Part shown: in pieces, positions 34,952 to 43,655 of the stretch | Layout of the letters: every line of letters starts with the position of its first letter | Numbering within the stretch: position 1 is the stretch's first letter | DNA from: JADGNZ01 sp035995985 | GTDB taxonomy: Bacteria > Acidobacteriota > Thermoanaerobaculia > Gp7-AA8 | Assembly: GCA_035995985.1 (NCBI GenBank) | Contig: DASYJY010000089.1 | Location: 10,865-74,864, forward strand | Direction of reading: 5' to 3' | Length of the DNA: 64,000 nucleotides | The notes under the pieces: model-generated | Told to the model about the DNA's origin: nothing | Database searches by the model: none | What the model saw: only the letters and a program-made list of their open reading frames with translations | Translations under genes and position numbers: made by a program

Positions 34952-35875
34952 TCACACGGTCCGCAGCACGGCGAAGAGTGAAACCGACGAAATCGCGATC
35001 CAGAGCAGGATGCCGAGGATGAGCGGACGCGCACCGACGGCCGCGATCGATTTGCGGGAGAGGCCGGCGCCGATCAGGAACAACGTAATGGTCAATCCGA
35101 TACGAGCGAGCATCGTCAGCGTCGACCACACCTCTGGCGGCGCCGCGATGTAGGTTCGCAGCACCGAGGCGACGACGAACCAGAAGATGAACCACGGGAT
35201 CGTCAGCTTTGCCGATTTTCGTTTGAAGAAAAACGCGGTTGCGAGCGTCACAGGCACGATCCAGAGTGCGCGCGTCAGCTTTACCGTCGTCGCGATCTGC
35301 AACGCGTCCGCGCCGTATTTCGCGGCCGCGCCGACGACCGAACTGGTGTCGTGAATGGCGATCGCGGCCCACACGCCGAACTGCGGCTGCGTCATGCCGA
35401 GGCGATGGCCGATCATCGGAAAGATGAAGAGCGCGATCGAGTTGAGGATGAAGACCGTGCCGAGAGCGACCGACATCTCCTCATCCGTCGCGTTGACGAC
35501 GGGGCCGACCGCGGCGATCGCACTGCCGCCGCAGATTGCTGTCCCCGACGAGATAAGGTGCGACGTCGTGCGGCTGATGTTCATCGCACGGCCGAGAAGA
35601 AAGCCGAGAAGCAACGTGCCGACGATCGTGACGATGGTGAAGACGAATCCGGTGCGGCCGGCTTCGACGACCTTCTGCAGATTCATCCCGAAGCCGAGGA
35701 GGACAACGGATGTTTGCAGCAGGAGCTTCGTCGCTTTCGAGTTGCGCGACGCGAACGGATGACCGAGCGTCAGCGCGAGCGCGAGGCCGAGGGCGAGCGC
35801 GATCGGCGGCGACGCCCACGGCGTGACGCAGAAAATCAGCAGCGCGGCGAAGACAGCGACGCGAAGCGCTTGCAC
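34952..35875 (-). CDS. YeiH/UPF0324 family membrane protein (putative sulfate exporter)
   Basis: The protein has 307 residues from GTG 35875, or 321 from ATG 35917. It has about ten helices and the family segments SSGTAICGGSAIAAV and AAIAIHDTSSVVGAA. GTG 35875 is preferred because it overlaps the upstream stop by one base (TAGTG), while ATG 35917 would overlap it by 43 bases. The family is thought to export sulfate or related anions; this has not been shown for most members. It is probably cotranscribed with the hydrolase gene. Confidence 0.85.
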   Translation of the reverse strand: MQALRVAVFAALLIFCVTPWASPPIALALGLALALTLGHPFASRNSKATKLLLQTSVVLLGFGMNLQKVVEAGRTGFVFTIVTIVGTLLLGFLLGRAMNISRTTSHLISSGTAICGGSAIAAVGPVVNATDEEMSVALGTVFILNSIALFIFPMIGHRLGMTQPQFGVWAAIAIHDTSSVVGAAAKYGADALQIATTVKLTRALWIVPVTLATAFFFKRKSAKLTIPWFIFWFVVASVLRTYIAAPPEVWSTLTMLARIGLTITLFLIGAGLSRKSIAAVGARPLILGILLWIAISSVSLFAVLRTV

Positions 35876-36537
35876 TACGTGAGATGCGCTTTGAAGAACG
35901 CGACCGCGTGCTGCCACGCGTCTTCCGCGGCCTCGGCGTTGTAGTTTTTGCCCGTATTGTTGAAGAAGGCATGATCCGTCTTCGGATAGACGAGCAAGCG
36001 CACGTCCTTGCCCATTTCCTCGAGTTGCTTCGCGAGCGCGCGGCCGTTGGCGACCGGGACGCCCTGATCGTTTTCAGCGTAGATCAGCAGGATCGGTGCG
36101 CTGAGATTCGCCCAGTCGTACGCAACTTTCTTGAAGCCGCCGTAGAAACTCACGGCCACGCCGACGTTCGGGTCTTTCGTCGCGGTGTACTGCGCGAGCG
36201 CGCCGCCCATGCAGAAACCGATGACGCCGTACGACTTCGATGTGCACTCAGGACGGCCGAGAAGGTACGCGCCGGCAGCCGCGATGTCTTTCTCGGCGCG
36301 GTCGGCATCGAGCTCCATCAGCAGGCGGCCGGCTTCATCGGGAGACGTCGCCGTCTTACCGTGAAACAGGTCGGGCGCAATTGCGGAGTAGCCTTCGCCG
36401 GCGAAACGATCCACGATCTCTTCGATGTGCGGCACGAGCCCCCACCACTCCTGAATGACGACGATGCCGGGACCTTTGCCCGCGAAGTAGCCCTGACACG
36501 TGTGGCCGTTCGACGGAAATTCAACGCGTTCACCCAT
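35875..36537 (-). CDS. dienelactone hydrolase family protein
   Basis: The alpha/beta hydrolase has 220 residues and a Cys nucleophile: Cys109 in IGFCMGG, Asp157 in AENDQGV and His189 in KTDHAFF. Glu30 in VIQEWWG is the residue that activates the Cys in this family. It is cytoplasmic, with no signal peptide. In the chlorocatechol pathway it opens dienelactone; here no other aromatic-degradation gene is present, so a broader ester or lactone role is likely. Confidence 0.92.
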   Translation of the reverse strand: MGERVEFPSNGHTCQGYFAGKGPGIVVIQEWWGLVPHIEEIVDRFAGEGYSAIAPDLFHGKTATSPDEAGRLLMELDADRAEKDIAAAGAYLLGRPECTSKSYGVIGFCMGGALAQYTATKDPNVGVAVSFYGGFKKVAYDWANLSAPILLIYAENDQGVPVANGRALAKQLEEMGKDVRLLVYPKTDHAFFNNTGKNYNAEAAEDAWQHAVAFFKAHLT

Positions 36538-36641
36538 CGGATCCTCCAGAAAATCGCGCGAATTCTAATGCAGCACGGAACCGATGCCGCGCGTGGCGCG
36601 TATTCATGGCAGAATAACCAGACCCGGAGAGAGGGAATCCA

Positions 36642-36896
36642 ATGACATTGACGAAGGAACAGGTTTCCGGACTGGCCAAAACACCGCGCTGTCCGCGTTG
36701 CGACCTCAACAAGACGATCGGCAATGCCCTTTGCCGCAGCTGCCGCGCGAAGCTTCCCGAGAATATGCGCCTGGCGCTGGAGCGGATCCCGTCGAAAGAT
36801 GCGTGGACTGTTTCGCGCGCCGTACGCGCGGCCGCCCGCTACTTCGATGTGCATTTTCAGTCGGTGCGGAACTTCGGCGGCGGACGCCACCGGTAG
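36642..36896 (+). CDS. small zinc-ribbon protein
   Basis: The protein has 84 residues with Cys17-Cys20 (CPRC) and Cys31-Cys34 (CRSC), forming a likely zinc ribbon. The rest is basic and helical (VSRAVRAAARYF), possibly for nucleic acid contact. It is not related in sequence to the ribbon protein at 22039 beyond the Cys spacing. GAGAGAGGG precedes the ATG. It ends one base before the stop of the convergent anti-sigma gene. Confidence 0.65.
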   Translation: MTLTKEQVSGLAKTPRCPRCDLNKTIGNALCRSCRAKLPENMRLALERIPSKDAWTVSRAVRAAARYFDVHFQSVRNFGGGRHR

Positions 36897-38141
36897 TTAC
36901 CGGTAGCGCACAGACTGTTCGGCGATATCCGCGAGCTCGTCGATGTGCGCTTCGCGCGCTTTCGCGACGATCTCCTCCGTCTGTTTCTTCGATTGCAGCG
37001 CGCGCGCCCACGCCGCTGCCAGCGAAACGCGCTTCATCCGCGACGACGCTTCGTTCCAGTGACGCAGATCGGCGACGCGCAGCGTGCTTTTCGCGTCGCC
37101 CGCGCGAACGGTGGCGATGGTCTCATCCGTCTTCGCGTTCGGTTTGAACTCGATTTCGTACAACGCGGTTTCATTCGCTGCGACGGAGCCGGTCATCGGA
37201 CGATGAACCGCCACGGCGTCGCCGAACGTGAGCTCGATCGGCGCTGACGTTTTGCCCGGAGCATCGACGGAAACGCGCAGCAGCCATTTGGTGGAGTCGA
37301 GCGGCGCCGCCGATGCTTCGAGGTCGACGCGCAAATCGGCAGGCTTGCGCTCCGGCGCGGCGAAGTGCTGCACGAACGCGTAGGTGTCGGCGTCGCGCGG
37401 CGTTTCGCCGTGCGAGATCGCCTGCTGGATCGCGTAGAAGTTGTGGACAGGAGGCGCTGATGGCGGTGCATTGAGCGAATCGGCCGCCGACGATTTTGCG
37501 AACGTCCGTTCGCGCGCCGCGCCTCCGTCGGCGGTCATCACCGGCGCTTCCGCCGCCGGCGGTGGCGGCGCTGGAGCAGCGATCGGAGCCGCAGGAACCG
37601 CATTGACGATCGAAGTGCTCTCCGTAATCGGCATCGTCTGGCCCGCATCGGCGATGTAGACGGGAGTTGCCGTGGACATCGCGACCGATTCCTCATGCTT
37701 CGCTTCCGCGATGCGCTCACGCGGCGGCTGCGCGGCAATTCTCGTCGGCGGCGGCACGCGCGGAAGGGGCGGGAGATCCGTGTGCTCCGGCACGCGAGCG
37801 CTGCCCGGCGCGGGAGGCGTGTTCGGAAGTGCGACGGCCACGCGCGGCGCCGGCGCGGCGATGTCCTTCGTTGTCATCATCGACCGCGTATCGATGTTCG
37901 CTCCGTTTTGCGAGACCAAGTGCAGCGCGAGGTACACCGAGGAGACGAGCAGGATGATCGACGCGGCAATGCGCAGATTGAACATCGTCGACTTGCGGAA
38001 CCGCCTGCGCTCGCTTTCTGCCTGAAATACGAAGTGCTCCGGGATATCGCTCTTGATCCGGTCTGCCAGACCGGCTGGCGGCTTCGCTACCGGCGCCATG
38101 GTCAGCTTTCGCTGCAGATCAGCTTTGCGGTTAAGGGTCAT
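36897..38141 (-). CDS. probable anti-sigma factor, membrane protein with reduced YfbK-like outer domain
   Basis: The protein has 414 residues: cytoplasmic 1-54, one helix at 55-76, a Pro/Ala-rich linker to about 200, then a folded part. The region NFYAIQQAISHGETP...DTYAFVQHFA recalls the segment before the VWA domain of YfbK-type proteins, and ETALYEIEFKP recalls the segment after it. The VWA domain itself seems absent. It overlaps the sigma factor gene by four bases, which supports an anti-sigma role for the cytoplasmic part. No zinc motif is present. The domain comparison is from memory and needs profile confirmation. Confidence 0.6.
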   Translation of the reverse strand: MTLNRKADLQRKLTMAPVAKPPAGLADRIKSDIPEHFVFQAESERRRFRKSTMFNLRIAASIILLVSSVYLALHLVSQNGANIDTRSMMTTKDIAAPAPRVAVALPNTPPAPGSARVPEHTDLPPLPRVPPPTRIAAQPPRERIAEAKHEESVAMSTATPVYIADAGQTMPITESTSIVNAVPAAPIAAPAPPPPAAEAPVMTADGGAARERTFAKSSAADSLNAPPSAPPVHNFYAIQQAISHGETPRDADTYAFVQHFAAPERKPADLRVDLEASAAPLDSTKWLLRVSVDAPGKTSAPIELTFGDAVAVHRPMTGSVAANETALYEIEFKPNAKTDETIATVRAGDAKSTLRVADLRHWNEASSRMKRVSLAAAWARALQSKKQTEEIVAKAREAHIDELADIAEQSVRYR

Positions 38142-38752
38142 TGTCTTTCTTCCTCAACGTTCCCGCCGAGGGCTTGTTCCAGCAGGGAAAACGCCTTGTG
38201 TAGCCGCTTGCGGATGGCTACGGTTGTGATCTCTTCGATCGCGGCAATCTCCTTCACCGCGAGGCCGCCCCAGAAATGCGCGGTGACGGTGAATCGGAGG
38301 TCTTCCGGCAGCCGCAGCACTGCTTCCCTCAGATGTCCGGCTTCCTCGGCGTTGCCAAGCACCTCGTCGACACCCGGTGATTTGTCCGGCGTCTCGGGCA
38401 TGTTTTCGTCGTCGAGCGATTTCATCAGTCGCGGACGGCGGATGTGATTCAGAAACGTCGTGTACCCGATGCGATAGAGCCACGTGAAAAACTGCGACTG
38501 GCCGTTGAATCCCGGCAGCGCTTCCCACGCTTTGCGATAGGTGTCCTGGGTGAGGTCGGAGGCAAGTTCGCGGTCGCCGCAAAGCCTGCACATCGACGCG
38601 AAAACCGACGAGTAGGTGCGATCGACCAACTCCTCCGCGGCGCTGCGATCACCGCCGCGGATTGCGGCGAGGAGGCGGTGTTCCTCATTCCAGGAGGGAA
38701 TCACCGCATCATGCTCCGGCCGCATCGCCGGAAAGGGGGCCACATTGCTCAC
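38138..38752 (-). CDS. ECF-type RNA polymerase sigma factor
   Basis: The protein has 204 residues. Region 2 is at about 25-100 (FASMCRLCGDRELASDLTQ, then FFTWLYRIGYTTFLNHIR) and region 4 at about 140-195 (RLPEDLRFTVTAHFWGGL, then IAAIEEITTVAIRKRLHKAF). The first gene of a two-gene unit, it overlaps the probable anti-sigma gene by four bases. Its regulon cannot be told from sequence; ECF factors usually act on their own promoter, but no repeated promoter motif was spotted here. Confidence 0.9.
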   Translation of the reverse strand: MSNVAPFPAMRPEHDAVIPSWNEEHRLLAAIRGGDRSAAEELVDRTYSSVFASMCRLCGDRELASDLTQDTYRKAWEALPGFNGQSQFFTWLYRIGYTTFLNHIRRPRLMKSLDDENMPETPDKSPGVDEVLGNAEEAGHLREAVLRLPEDLRFTVTAHFWGGLAVKEIAAIEEITTVAIRKRLHKAFSLLEQALGGNVEEERQ

Positions 38753-38812
38753 CCCGATAGGACACGGTTCTGCGACATTTCGAAACCACGGTTTGAGTAT
38801 CCTATCCGACCG

Positions 38813-39706
38813 ATGAAATCCGCTTTCGCCCTCCTGCTCGTCCTCCTCACCGCCGCCTGCCGCTACGAACCTCCCGCCGGAAGGATCGACGGTTCATCGA
38901 TTCAGAAGGACGAGGACGCCTGGCGCGCGCATCGCGCCGACCGGCTCAAGGCGCCCGACGGCTGGCTGACGCTGGCGGGTCTCTATTGGCTTTCCGGCGG
39001 CAACAACGATGTCTCGCTTCCCGCGAAGCAGCCGGTTCCCGCGCAGTTCGTGCTGCAGAACGGGAAGGTGACGCTGCAGGCGAATCCGTCGCTGACGATC
39101 GACGGCAAGCCGGTCACGGCGCCGGTCGTGCTCCACGACGACACGGAAGCGAAACCGACAGTCGTGCGAACGGGAACGCTCTCGTTTGTCGCCATCCGCC
39201 GCGAAGATGCGACGCACGGACCGCGCTTCGGAATCCGCGTTCGCGATACCGGCGCGGACGCTCGCGCGCACTTCAAAGGGCTCGACTACTTCCCGGTCGA
39301 TCCGACCTCGCGCGTGGAAGCGCGCTTCGAGCCGTACAACCCTCCGAAGAAGATTCCGATCACGAACGTCCTCGGCATGACCAGCAACGAGATCTCGCCC
39401 GGCGCGCTCGTCTTCACATTGCAGGGCCGCGAGTTCCGCATCGATCCGATCCTGGAGCAGGGCGAGACGGACTACTTCATCATCTTCAAAGACGCGACGA
39501 GCGGAAAAGAGACCTACGGAGCCGCGCGCTATCTCTACGCACATCCGCCCGACGCGAACGGGAAGACGATCGTCGACTTCAACAAGTCGTACAACCCGCC
39601 ATGCGCGTTCACGCCGTACGCGACGTGTCCGCTGCCGCCGCCGCAGAACCGGCTGCCCATTCGCATCGAAGCGGGAGAGAAAAAGTACGCCGGCGGGCAC
39701 GCCTAG
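38813..39706 (+). CDS. DUF1684 lipoprotein
   Basis: The protein has 297 residues. A lipobox (LTAAC, Cys16) follows a short leader. The DUF1684 family signature APDGWLTLAGLYWLSGGNN is present, and the C-terminal CAFTPYATCPLPPPQNRLP segment is also typical of it. The function of the family is not established. ATG 38813 is chosen for the lipoprotein leader. It reads divergently from the sigma factor gene, with a 60-base gap that must hold both promoters. Confidence 0.85.
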   Translation: MKSAFALLLVLLTAACRYEPPAGRIDGSSIQKDEDAWRAHRADRLKAPDGWLTLAGLYWLSGGNNDVSLPAKQPVPAQFVLQNGKVTLQANPSLTIDGKPVTAPVVLHDDTEAKPTVVRTGTLSFVAIRREDATHGPRFGIRVRDTGADARAHFKGLDYFPVDPTSRVEARFEPYNPPKKIPITNVLGMTSNEISPGALVFTLQGREFRIDPILEQGETDYFIIFKDATSGKETYGAARYLYAHPPDANGKTIVDFNKSYNPPCAFTPYATCPLPPPQNRLPIRIEAGEKKYAGGHA

Positions 39707-39712
39707 GCGGCG

Positions 39713-41122
39713 TTACGCGTTGTTCCGTTCGTCCGCGAGCACCTGCGCGACGCAGGCAGTCACGTTTTTCCCCGTCTGGATGTCGAGGAACTCGTTCGGT
39801 CCGTGCGCGTTGCTGTGCGGCCCTAGTACACCTGTGATGAGGAACTGCGCGTTCGGAAAGCGCTGGCCGAGCATTCCCATGAACGGAATCGATCCGCCTT
39901 CGCCCCACGTCGTAGCCGGTTTGCCGAAGAAATTCTGCGACGCGGAGTCGATCGACTTCTCCAGCCACGGCTGCACTTTCGGCACTTCCCATCCGCCCGC
40001 GCCTTTCTCTGGCTCGAACGTGACCCGCGCGCCGTACGGCGGATCGCTTTCCAGCAACTCTTTCAACTTGCCATCGAGATTCGTGGCGTCGAGCGTCGGC
40101 GGAACGCGCAGGGAAAGCTTGATCGAGGTCTTGGGCCGCAGGACATTTCCGCCCTGCACGAGGTCGGGAAGGCCGGCCTGTCCGGTATACGACAGCATCG
40201 GCCGCCACGTACGGTTCAGCAGCAGTTCGACAGGATCGGTGGCCATCGGCGTCATGCCCGGGAGGAACGGGAACTTGTTGTGGATCTCCTCGCCCAGAAT
40301 CCGCGCGGTTTCCCGCACCTCGGCCATCCGATCCGGCGGAACGTCGGCGTGCAGCCATTCGGGGATGATGTGACCCGTCTGCGCGTCTTCGAGGCGATCG
40401 AGAAGGATGCGGATGATGCGAAAACTCGATGGAACGATCCCGCTCGCGTCGCCGGAGTGAACGCCCTCGCTGAGAACTTCGACGGTGAGATTGCCGACGA
40501 TCGATCCGCGGAGCGACGTCGTCATCCAGAGCTGTTCGTAGTTGCCGCAGCCACTGTCGAGGCAGATGACAAGGCCCGGCGTTCCGATCTTCTCCGAGAG
40601 CAGGTCGATGTACGCCGGCAGATCGAGCGATCCGCTCTCCTCGCAGCATTCGATAATGACCACGATGCGCGAATGCGCCGCGTTCTGCGCCTTCACCGCG
40701 CGGATGGCGGAGACGGCAGCGAAGATTGCGTAGCCGTCGTCAGCGCCGCCGCGTCCGAAGAGCTTGCCGTCGCGCAGGACCGGAGTCCACGGGCCGAGGC
40801 CGGCGTCCCATCCGATCATGGCCGGTTGCTTGTCGAGATGGCCGTACATCAGCACCGTCGAGGACGCGTCGCCATCGACTTCGATGAAGATGAGCGGCGT
40901 GCGTCCCTTCAGCTCGTGCGTTTCGATGCGCAGGCCTTCGATCTGCTGCTCTTCCACCCACGACTTCGCCAGCGCCACCGCTTCGTGCATGTGGCCGTTC
41001 TGCTTCCAGTCGGGATCGAAAAGAGGGGATTGGTTGGGGATGCGGATGTAGCGCTGGAGCGTGGGAACGATCGAAGCGTCCCAAATTTGATCGACGCTGC
41101 GGGCGATCTGTTCTGAATTCAT
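39713..41122 (-). CDS. M20 family dipeptidase
   Basis: The cytoplasmic protein has 469 residues. The di-zinc site is His95 and Asp97 (MYGHLDKQP), Asp128 (GGADDGY), Glu161-Glu162 (ECCEESGS) and Asp189 (CLDSGCGN). GVHSGDASG marks the lid domain. It resembles carnosinase/CNDP-type non-specific dipeptidases. The two M20 proteins in the window (also 20523) belong to different subgroups. The gene ends six bases from the stop of the DUF1684 gene. Confidence 0.9.
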   Translation of the reverse strand: MNSEQIARSVDQIWDASIVPTLQRYIRIPNQSPLFDPDWKQNGHMHEAVALAKSWVEEQQIEGLRIETHELKGRTPLIFIEVDGDASSTVLMYGHLDKQPAMIGWDAGLGPWTPVLRDGKLFGRGGADDGYAIFAAVSAIRAVKAQNAAHSRIVVIIECCEESGSLDLPAYIDLLSEKIGTPGLVICLDSGCGNYEQLWMTTSLRGSIVGNLTVEVLSEGVHSGDASGIVPSSFRIIRILLDRLEDAQTGHIIPEWLHADVPPDRMAEVRETARILGEEIHNKFPFLPGMTPMATDPVELLLNRTWRPMLSYTGQAGLPDLVQGGNVLRPKTSIKLSLRVPPTLDATNLDGKLKELLESDPPYGARVTFEPEKGAGGWEVPKVQPWLEKSIDSASQNFFGKPATTWGEGGSIPFMGMLGQRFPNAQFLITGVLGPHSNAHGPNEFLDIQTGKNVTACVAQVLADERNNA

Positions 41123-41386
41123 CGACTTACCTTCTGCGGGCGGCGTTTGCGACGGCGGAGGATAGCATCAGTACGCGGCCTCTTCGGGAATCGGGCCATC
41201 CTGTCCGTCAAAAATCAGCGACACCTTTCCGCTACTAATCGGATATGATGCGCGAACTCCAGAAACGCTCCAGTCGAATAAATTGACGTCCGAACGGAAA
41301 TTTGTACGTTTCAGATTTCGTGGTATGGTCTGCGCATCTCGTCCATAATTATCGACTCGCAGCTTCCGAGAGAGAGGACCGCGGTC
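41123..41386. promoter_or_regulatory. 264-base divergent intergenic region upstream of the sigma/TPR/peptide set
   Basis: This is the longest gap in the window. It holds the promoters of the M20 dipeptidase and the sigma factor. TTGACG (41283-41288) and TACGTT (41305-41310), 16 bases apart, could be a sigma70-type promoter for the sigma gene, but the second element is weak. GAGAGAGG before the GTG at 41387 is a good ribosome site. No palindromic repeat is present. Confidence 0.4.
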
Positions 41387-41986
41387 GTGCTTGATCCAAA
41401 CGTGCTCGAAACGCTTACAAGCGCTCCCCTGACCATGCCCGCCGCGGAGGTAGATCGCGTGCTGCCGCCGCCCGCGCCGGCGCCCGATCCGCAGCCCGAA
41501 GAGATCGGCGAGCTCTACGTTCGTCACCGTCCGCTGCTGCTCCATGTCGGCTGTCGCAAGTTCCGCATCCCGGAACAGGACGCGGAAGGCTTGATCCAGG
41601 AAGTCTTCGTCTCCTTCATGACCACGACCACGAAGGTCGAGAACACGCGCGCCTGGCTGGTGGCTGCGATGTGCAACGCCAGCCGCCACTACTGGCGCGG
41701 CCAGGGGCGCACGGAACCGCTACCGGACGATTTCGACGATCACACCGATCCGTCATCGACCGGGATCGCTGACAAGCTGGCCATGATTATCACCATGCAG
41801 CAGGCCCTCGGCTACCTCCAGCCGCGCTGCCGCGAGACCCTCTACCTCCACTACTACGAAGGCCGCTCCGCGAACGATGTCGCCGTATCACTCGATACGA
41901 CGTCGCGCTACGCGGAGAAGCTTATTCACAACTGTCTGAAACGGGTTCGGGAGATCTACCTCAGCATCACGGCGGTGAAGCGATGA
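41387..41986 (+). CDS. sigma-70 family (ECF-like) sigma factor
   Basis: The protein has 199 residues from a GTG start. After a Pro-rich N-terminus of 35 residues, region 2 is at about 40-110 (QEVFVSFMTTTTKVENTRAW) and region 4 at about 135-195 (CRETLYLHYYEGRSANDVAV, then a helix-turn-helix ending YAEKLIHNCLKRVREI). The last four bases overlap the start of a zinc-finger TPR gene, and the set continues with a small secreted peptide gene. Confidence 0.88.
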   Translation: MLDPNVLETLTSAPLTMPAAEVDRVLPPPAPAPDPQPEEIGELYVRHRPLLLHVGCRKFRIPEQDAEGLIQEVFVSFMTTTTKVENTRAWLVAAMCNASRHYWRGQGRTEPLPDDFDDHTDPSSTGIADKLAMIITMQQALGYLQPRCRETLYLHYYEGRSANDVAVSLDTTSRYAEKLIHNCLKRVREIYLSITAVKR

Positions 41987-43311
41987 TGATCGAACAGCAT
42001 TACGACGAAGAAGTGCTCGCCGGTTTCCTCGCGGAACCGATCGATTCCGCGGCGCGCGACCGTCACCTGGCCGGCTGCTCGCTTTGCAAACAGACACTCA
42101 ACTCGATCCGCGACACCGCCGGCCTGCTCAAGCAGCCAGACGTCTGGAGCCGCGAGTCATTCTCCAGCGCCCCCCGCCCCGAAACGCTGGCCTTCCTCCG
42201 CAACGTGCAGCGAACGATGTCCGACGAAGACGCCGCCGCCGAGGTGTATGTCAAACGGCTTTTGACCGGATCGCGCGACACCTGGGCGGCACGCCTTGCG
42301 GAACACCCGGAGTGGCGCACGGCAGGGGTGGTGAGGAAGCTGATCGCGGCAACGGATCGGGCCATCGATTTGATGCCTGCAGATGCGGTTGAGATCACCC
42401 GATTGGCGTCCCACGTCGCGGACAATTTGGCTGATTCAGATAGCGCTGCGCAACTACGCGGAAGCGCGTGGTACGAGTTCGGATACGCGCTCCTGTACAC
42501 AGGCGCGTACGGTGACGCCCTCGCTGCACTCGCAACTGCGGAATCGCATTTTTTCGCGGTCCGAGTCGCGAACCACGAGCTAGGGCGCCTCTATCTCGTT
42601 CGCGCAATGGTTTACCGAGCACTGGAAAGGAGCGGCGATTCGCTACCGGCAATTGCGGCCGCAGCTGCGATCTTCCGCGAGTATGGCGACAAGGACCGTT
42701 CCTATGCGGCGAAACTTGCGGAAGGTCTTGCGTTGTATAGCAATCGCCGCTTCCGCGAAGCTCTCAGACTGAATCTCGAAATCGCGAATGAAGAAACGAT
42801 TGCTGCCCGCTGGCGTGCAGCCGCTCAGCAGAATGCTGCGACGTGCTACCGCGAACTCGGCGAATTTGATGCGGCAACCGAACACTTCGTCAAGGCCATT
42901 AGCGCGTTCGAATCCGCGGGGATGATGTCCTTCCGCGCCAAAGCGAGGTGGACGCTTGCACGCATCTTCGTCGCTCGAACCCAGTACGAGCCAGCGCTGC
43001 GCATGCTCAGCGAGCTTCGCGGAGAATTCGGCGAACTTGGGATGGCCAATGACGTGGCCATGGTGTCGCTCGACATCGCCGAAGTCCTGATTGCGACCGA
43101 ACGGCACAGCGAGATAGCCGCCGCTTGCAGACCGGCAATGGCCTACTTCGAAAACGCGCAGCTCACCGCGTCGGAAGCCGCCCGGACTGCGGTGACGTAC
43201 TTGTGCGAAGCAGCCTTGGCAGGTAACGCGACCAGCGCACTCGTTTCGGATTTGCGGATGGCGTTTGACGCCCAACCGAAGCGTCCTGAGTTGATTCAGG
43301 CGTACTGCTGA
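41983..43311 (+). CDS. zinc-finger / TPR protein, probable anti-sigma or effector partner
   Basis: The protein has 442 residues and no membrane helix. The N-terminal HxxxCxxC pattern (HLAGCSLC, residues 28-35) is that of zf-HC2 anti-sigma domains. The remaining 350 residues are TPR-like helices (ARWRAAAQQNAATCYRELG, then FDAATEHFVKAISAFES). It overlaps the sigma gene by four bases. A soluble TPR partner instead of a membrane anti-sigma factor suggests that the sigma factor is controlled by a cytoplasmic binding event. What the TPR part binds is unknown. Confidence 0.75.
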   Translation: MMIEQHYDEEVLAGFLAEPIDSAARDRHLAGCSLCKQTLNSIRDTAGLLKQPDVWSRESFSSAPRPETLAFLRNVQRTMSDEDAAAEVYVKRLLTGSRDTWAARLAEHPEWRTAGVVRKLIAATDRAIDLMPADAVEITRLASHVADNLADSDSAAQLRGSAWYEFGYALLYTGAYGDALAALATAESHFFAVRVANHELGRLYLVRAMVYRALERSGDSLPAIAAAAAIFREYGDKDRSYAAKLAEGLALYSNRRFREALRLNLEIANEETIAARWRAAAQQNAATCYRELGEFDAATEHFVKAISAFESAGMMSFRAKARWTLARIFVARTQYEPALRMLSELRGEFGELGMANDVAMVSLDIAEVLIATERHSEIAAACRPAMAYFENAQLTASEAARTAVTYLCEAALAGNATSALVSDLRMAFDAQPKRPELIQAYC

Positions 43312-43386
43312 GTAGCAATCTTGACAATCATGGGTAGGGAAAAGTTGGCGCCAGACACTCCTAGGTAAGGGCGCCCTCCAAACAAA

Positions 43387-43404
43387 CGAGTTCATCCGAA
43401 CTCG
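43387..43404 (+). promoter_or_regulatory. hairpin just before the ribosome site of the small secreted peptide gene
   Basis: CGAGTT and AACTCG pair around a six-base loop. GGAGGG (43407-43412) follows and the ATG is at 43416. The hairpin could affect ribosome access. TTGACA also lies upstream (about 43322), so the peptide gene may have its own promoter. Confidence 0.45.
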
Positions 43405-43415
43405 ACGGAGGGTGT

Positions 43416-43610
43416 ATGTCTACAAGATCGAAAACTAGAGTTGCTGCGTTCGTACTTCTCGTCGCGCTGAGCAGTGGCATTGCATCCGCCGCTCCGAAGC
43501 GTCAAGACCCGCAGGGCGGTTTCTTCAGCAGGATCGGTCAGATCGTCGACCAGATTCGTAAGATCCTGCACCCGGTACCGTTCGACGATCCATCCTTCCC
43601 CAAACCCTGA
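43416..43610 (+). CDS. small secreted peptide with an amphipathic helix
   Basis: The product has 64 residues. A signal peptide (VAAFVLLVALSSGIASA, cut near residue 25) leaves about 39 residues. The stretch GGFFSRIGQIVDQIRKILHP has hydrophobic residues every three to four positions (F, F, I, I, V, I, I, L) on one face, with R, D, Q and K on the other, so it would fold as an amphipathic helix. GGAGGG lies four bases upstream. I recognise no family. Its place 105 bases after the sigma/TPR pair suggests it may be the regulated product. Confidence 0.65.
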   Translation: MSTRSKTRVAAFVLLVALSSGIASAAPKRQDPQGGFFSRIGQIVDQIRKILHPVPFDDPSFPKP

Positions 43611-43655
43611 CCCCCTCCCGCTTACAATACGGCCGGCTGATCGGGGAGCTTGCGC

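Noticed and set aside
41168..41689. A minus-strand frame opposite the sigma factor gene.
   Set aside because: Arg/Asp/His-rich shadow; the plus strand has clear sigma regions 2 and 4.
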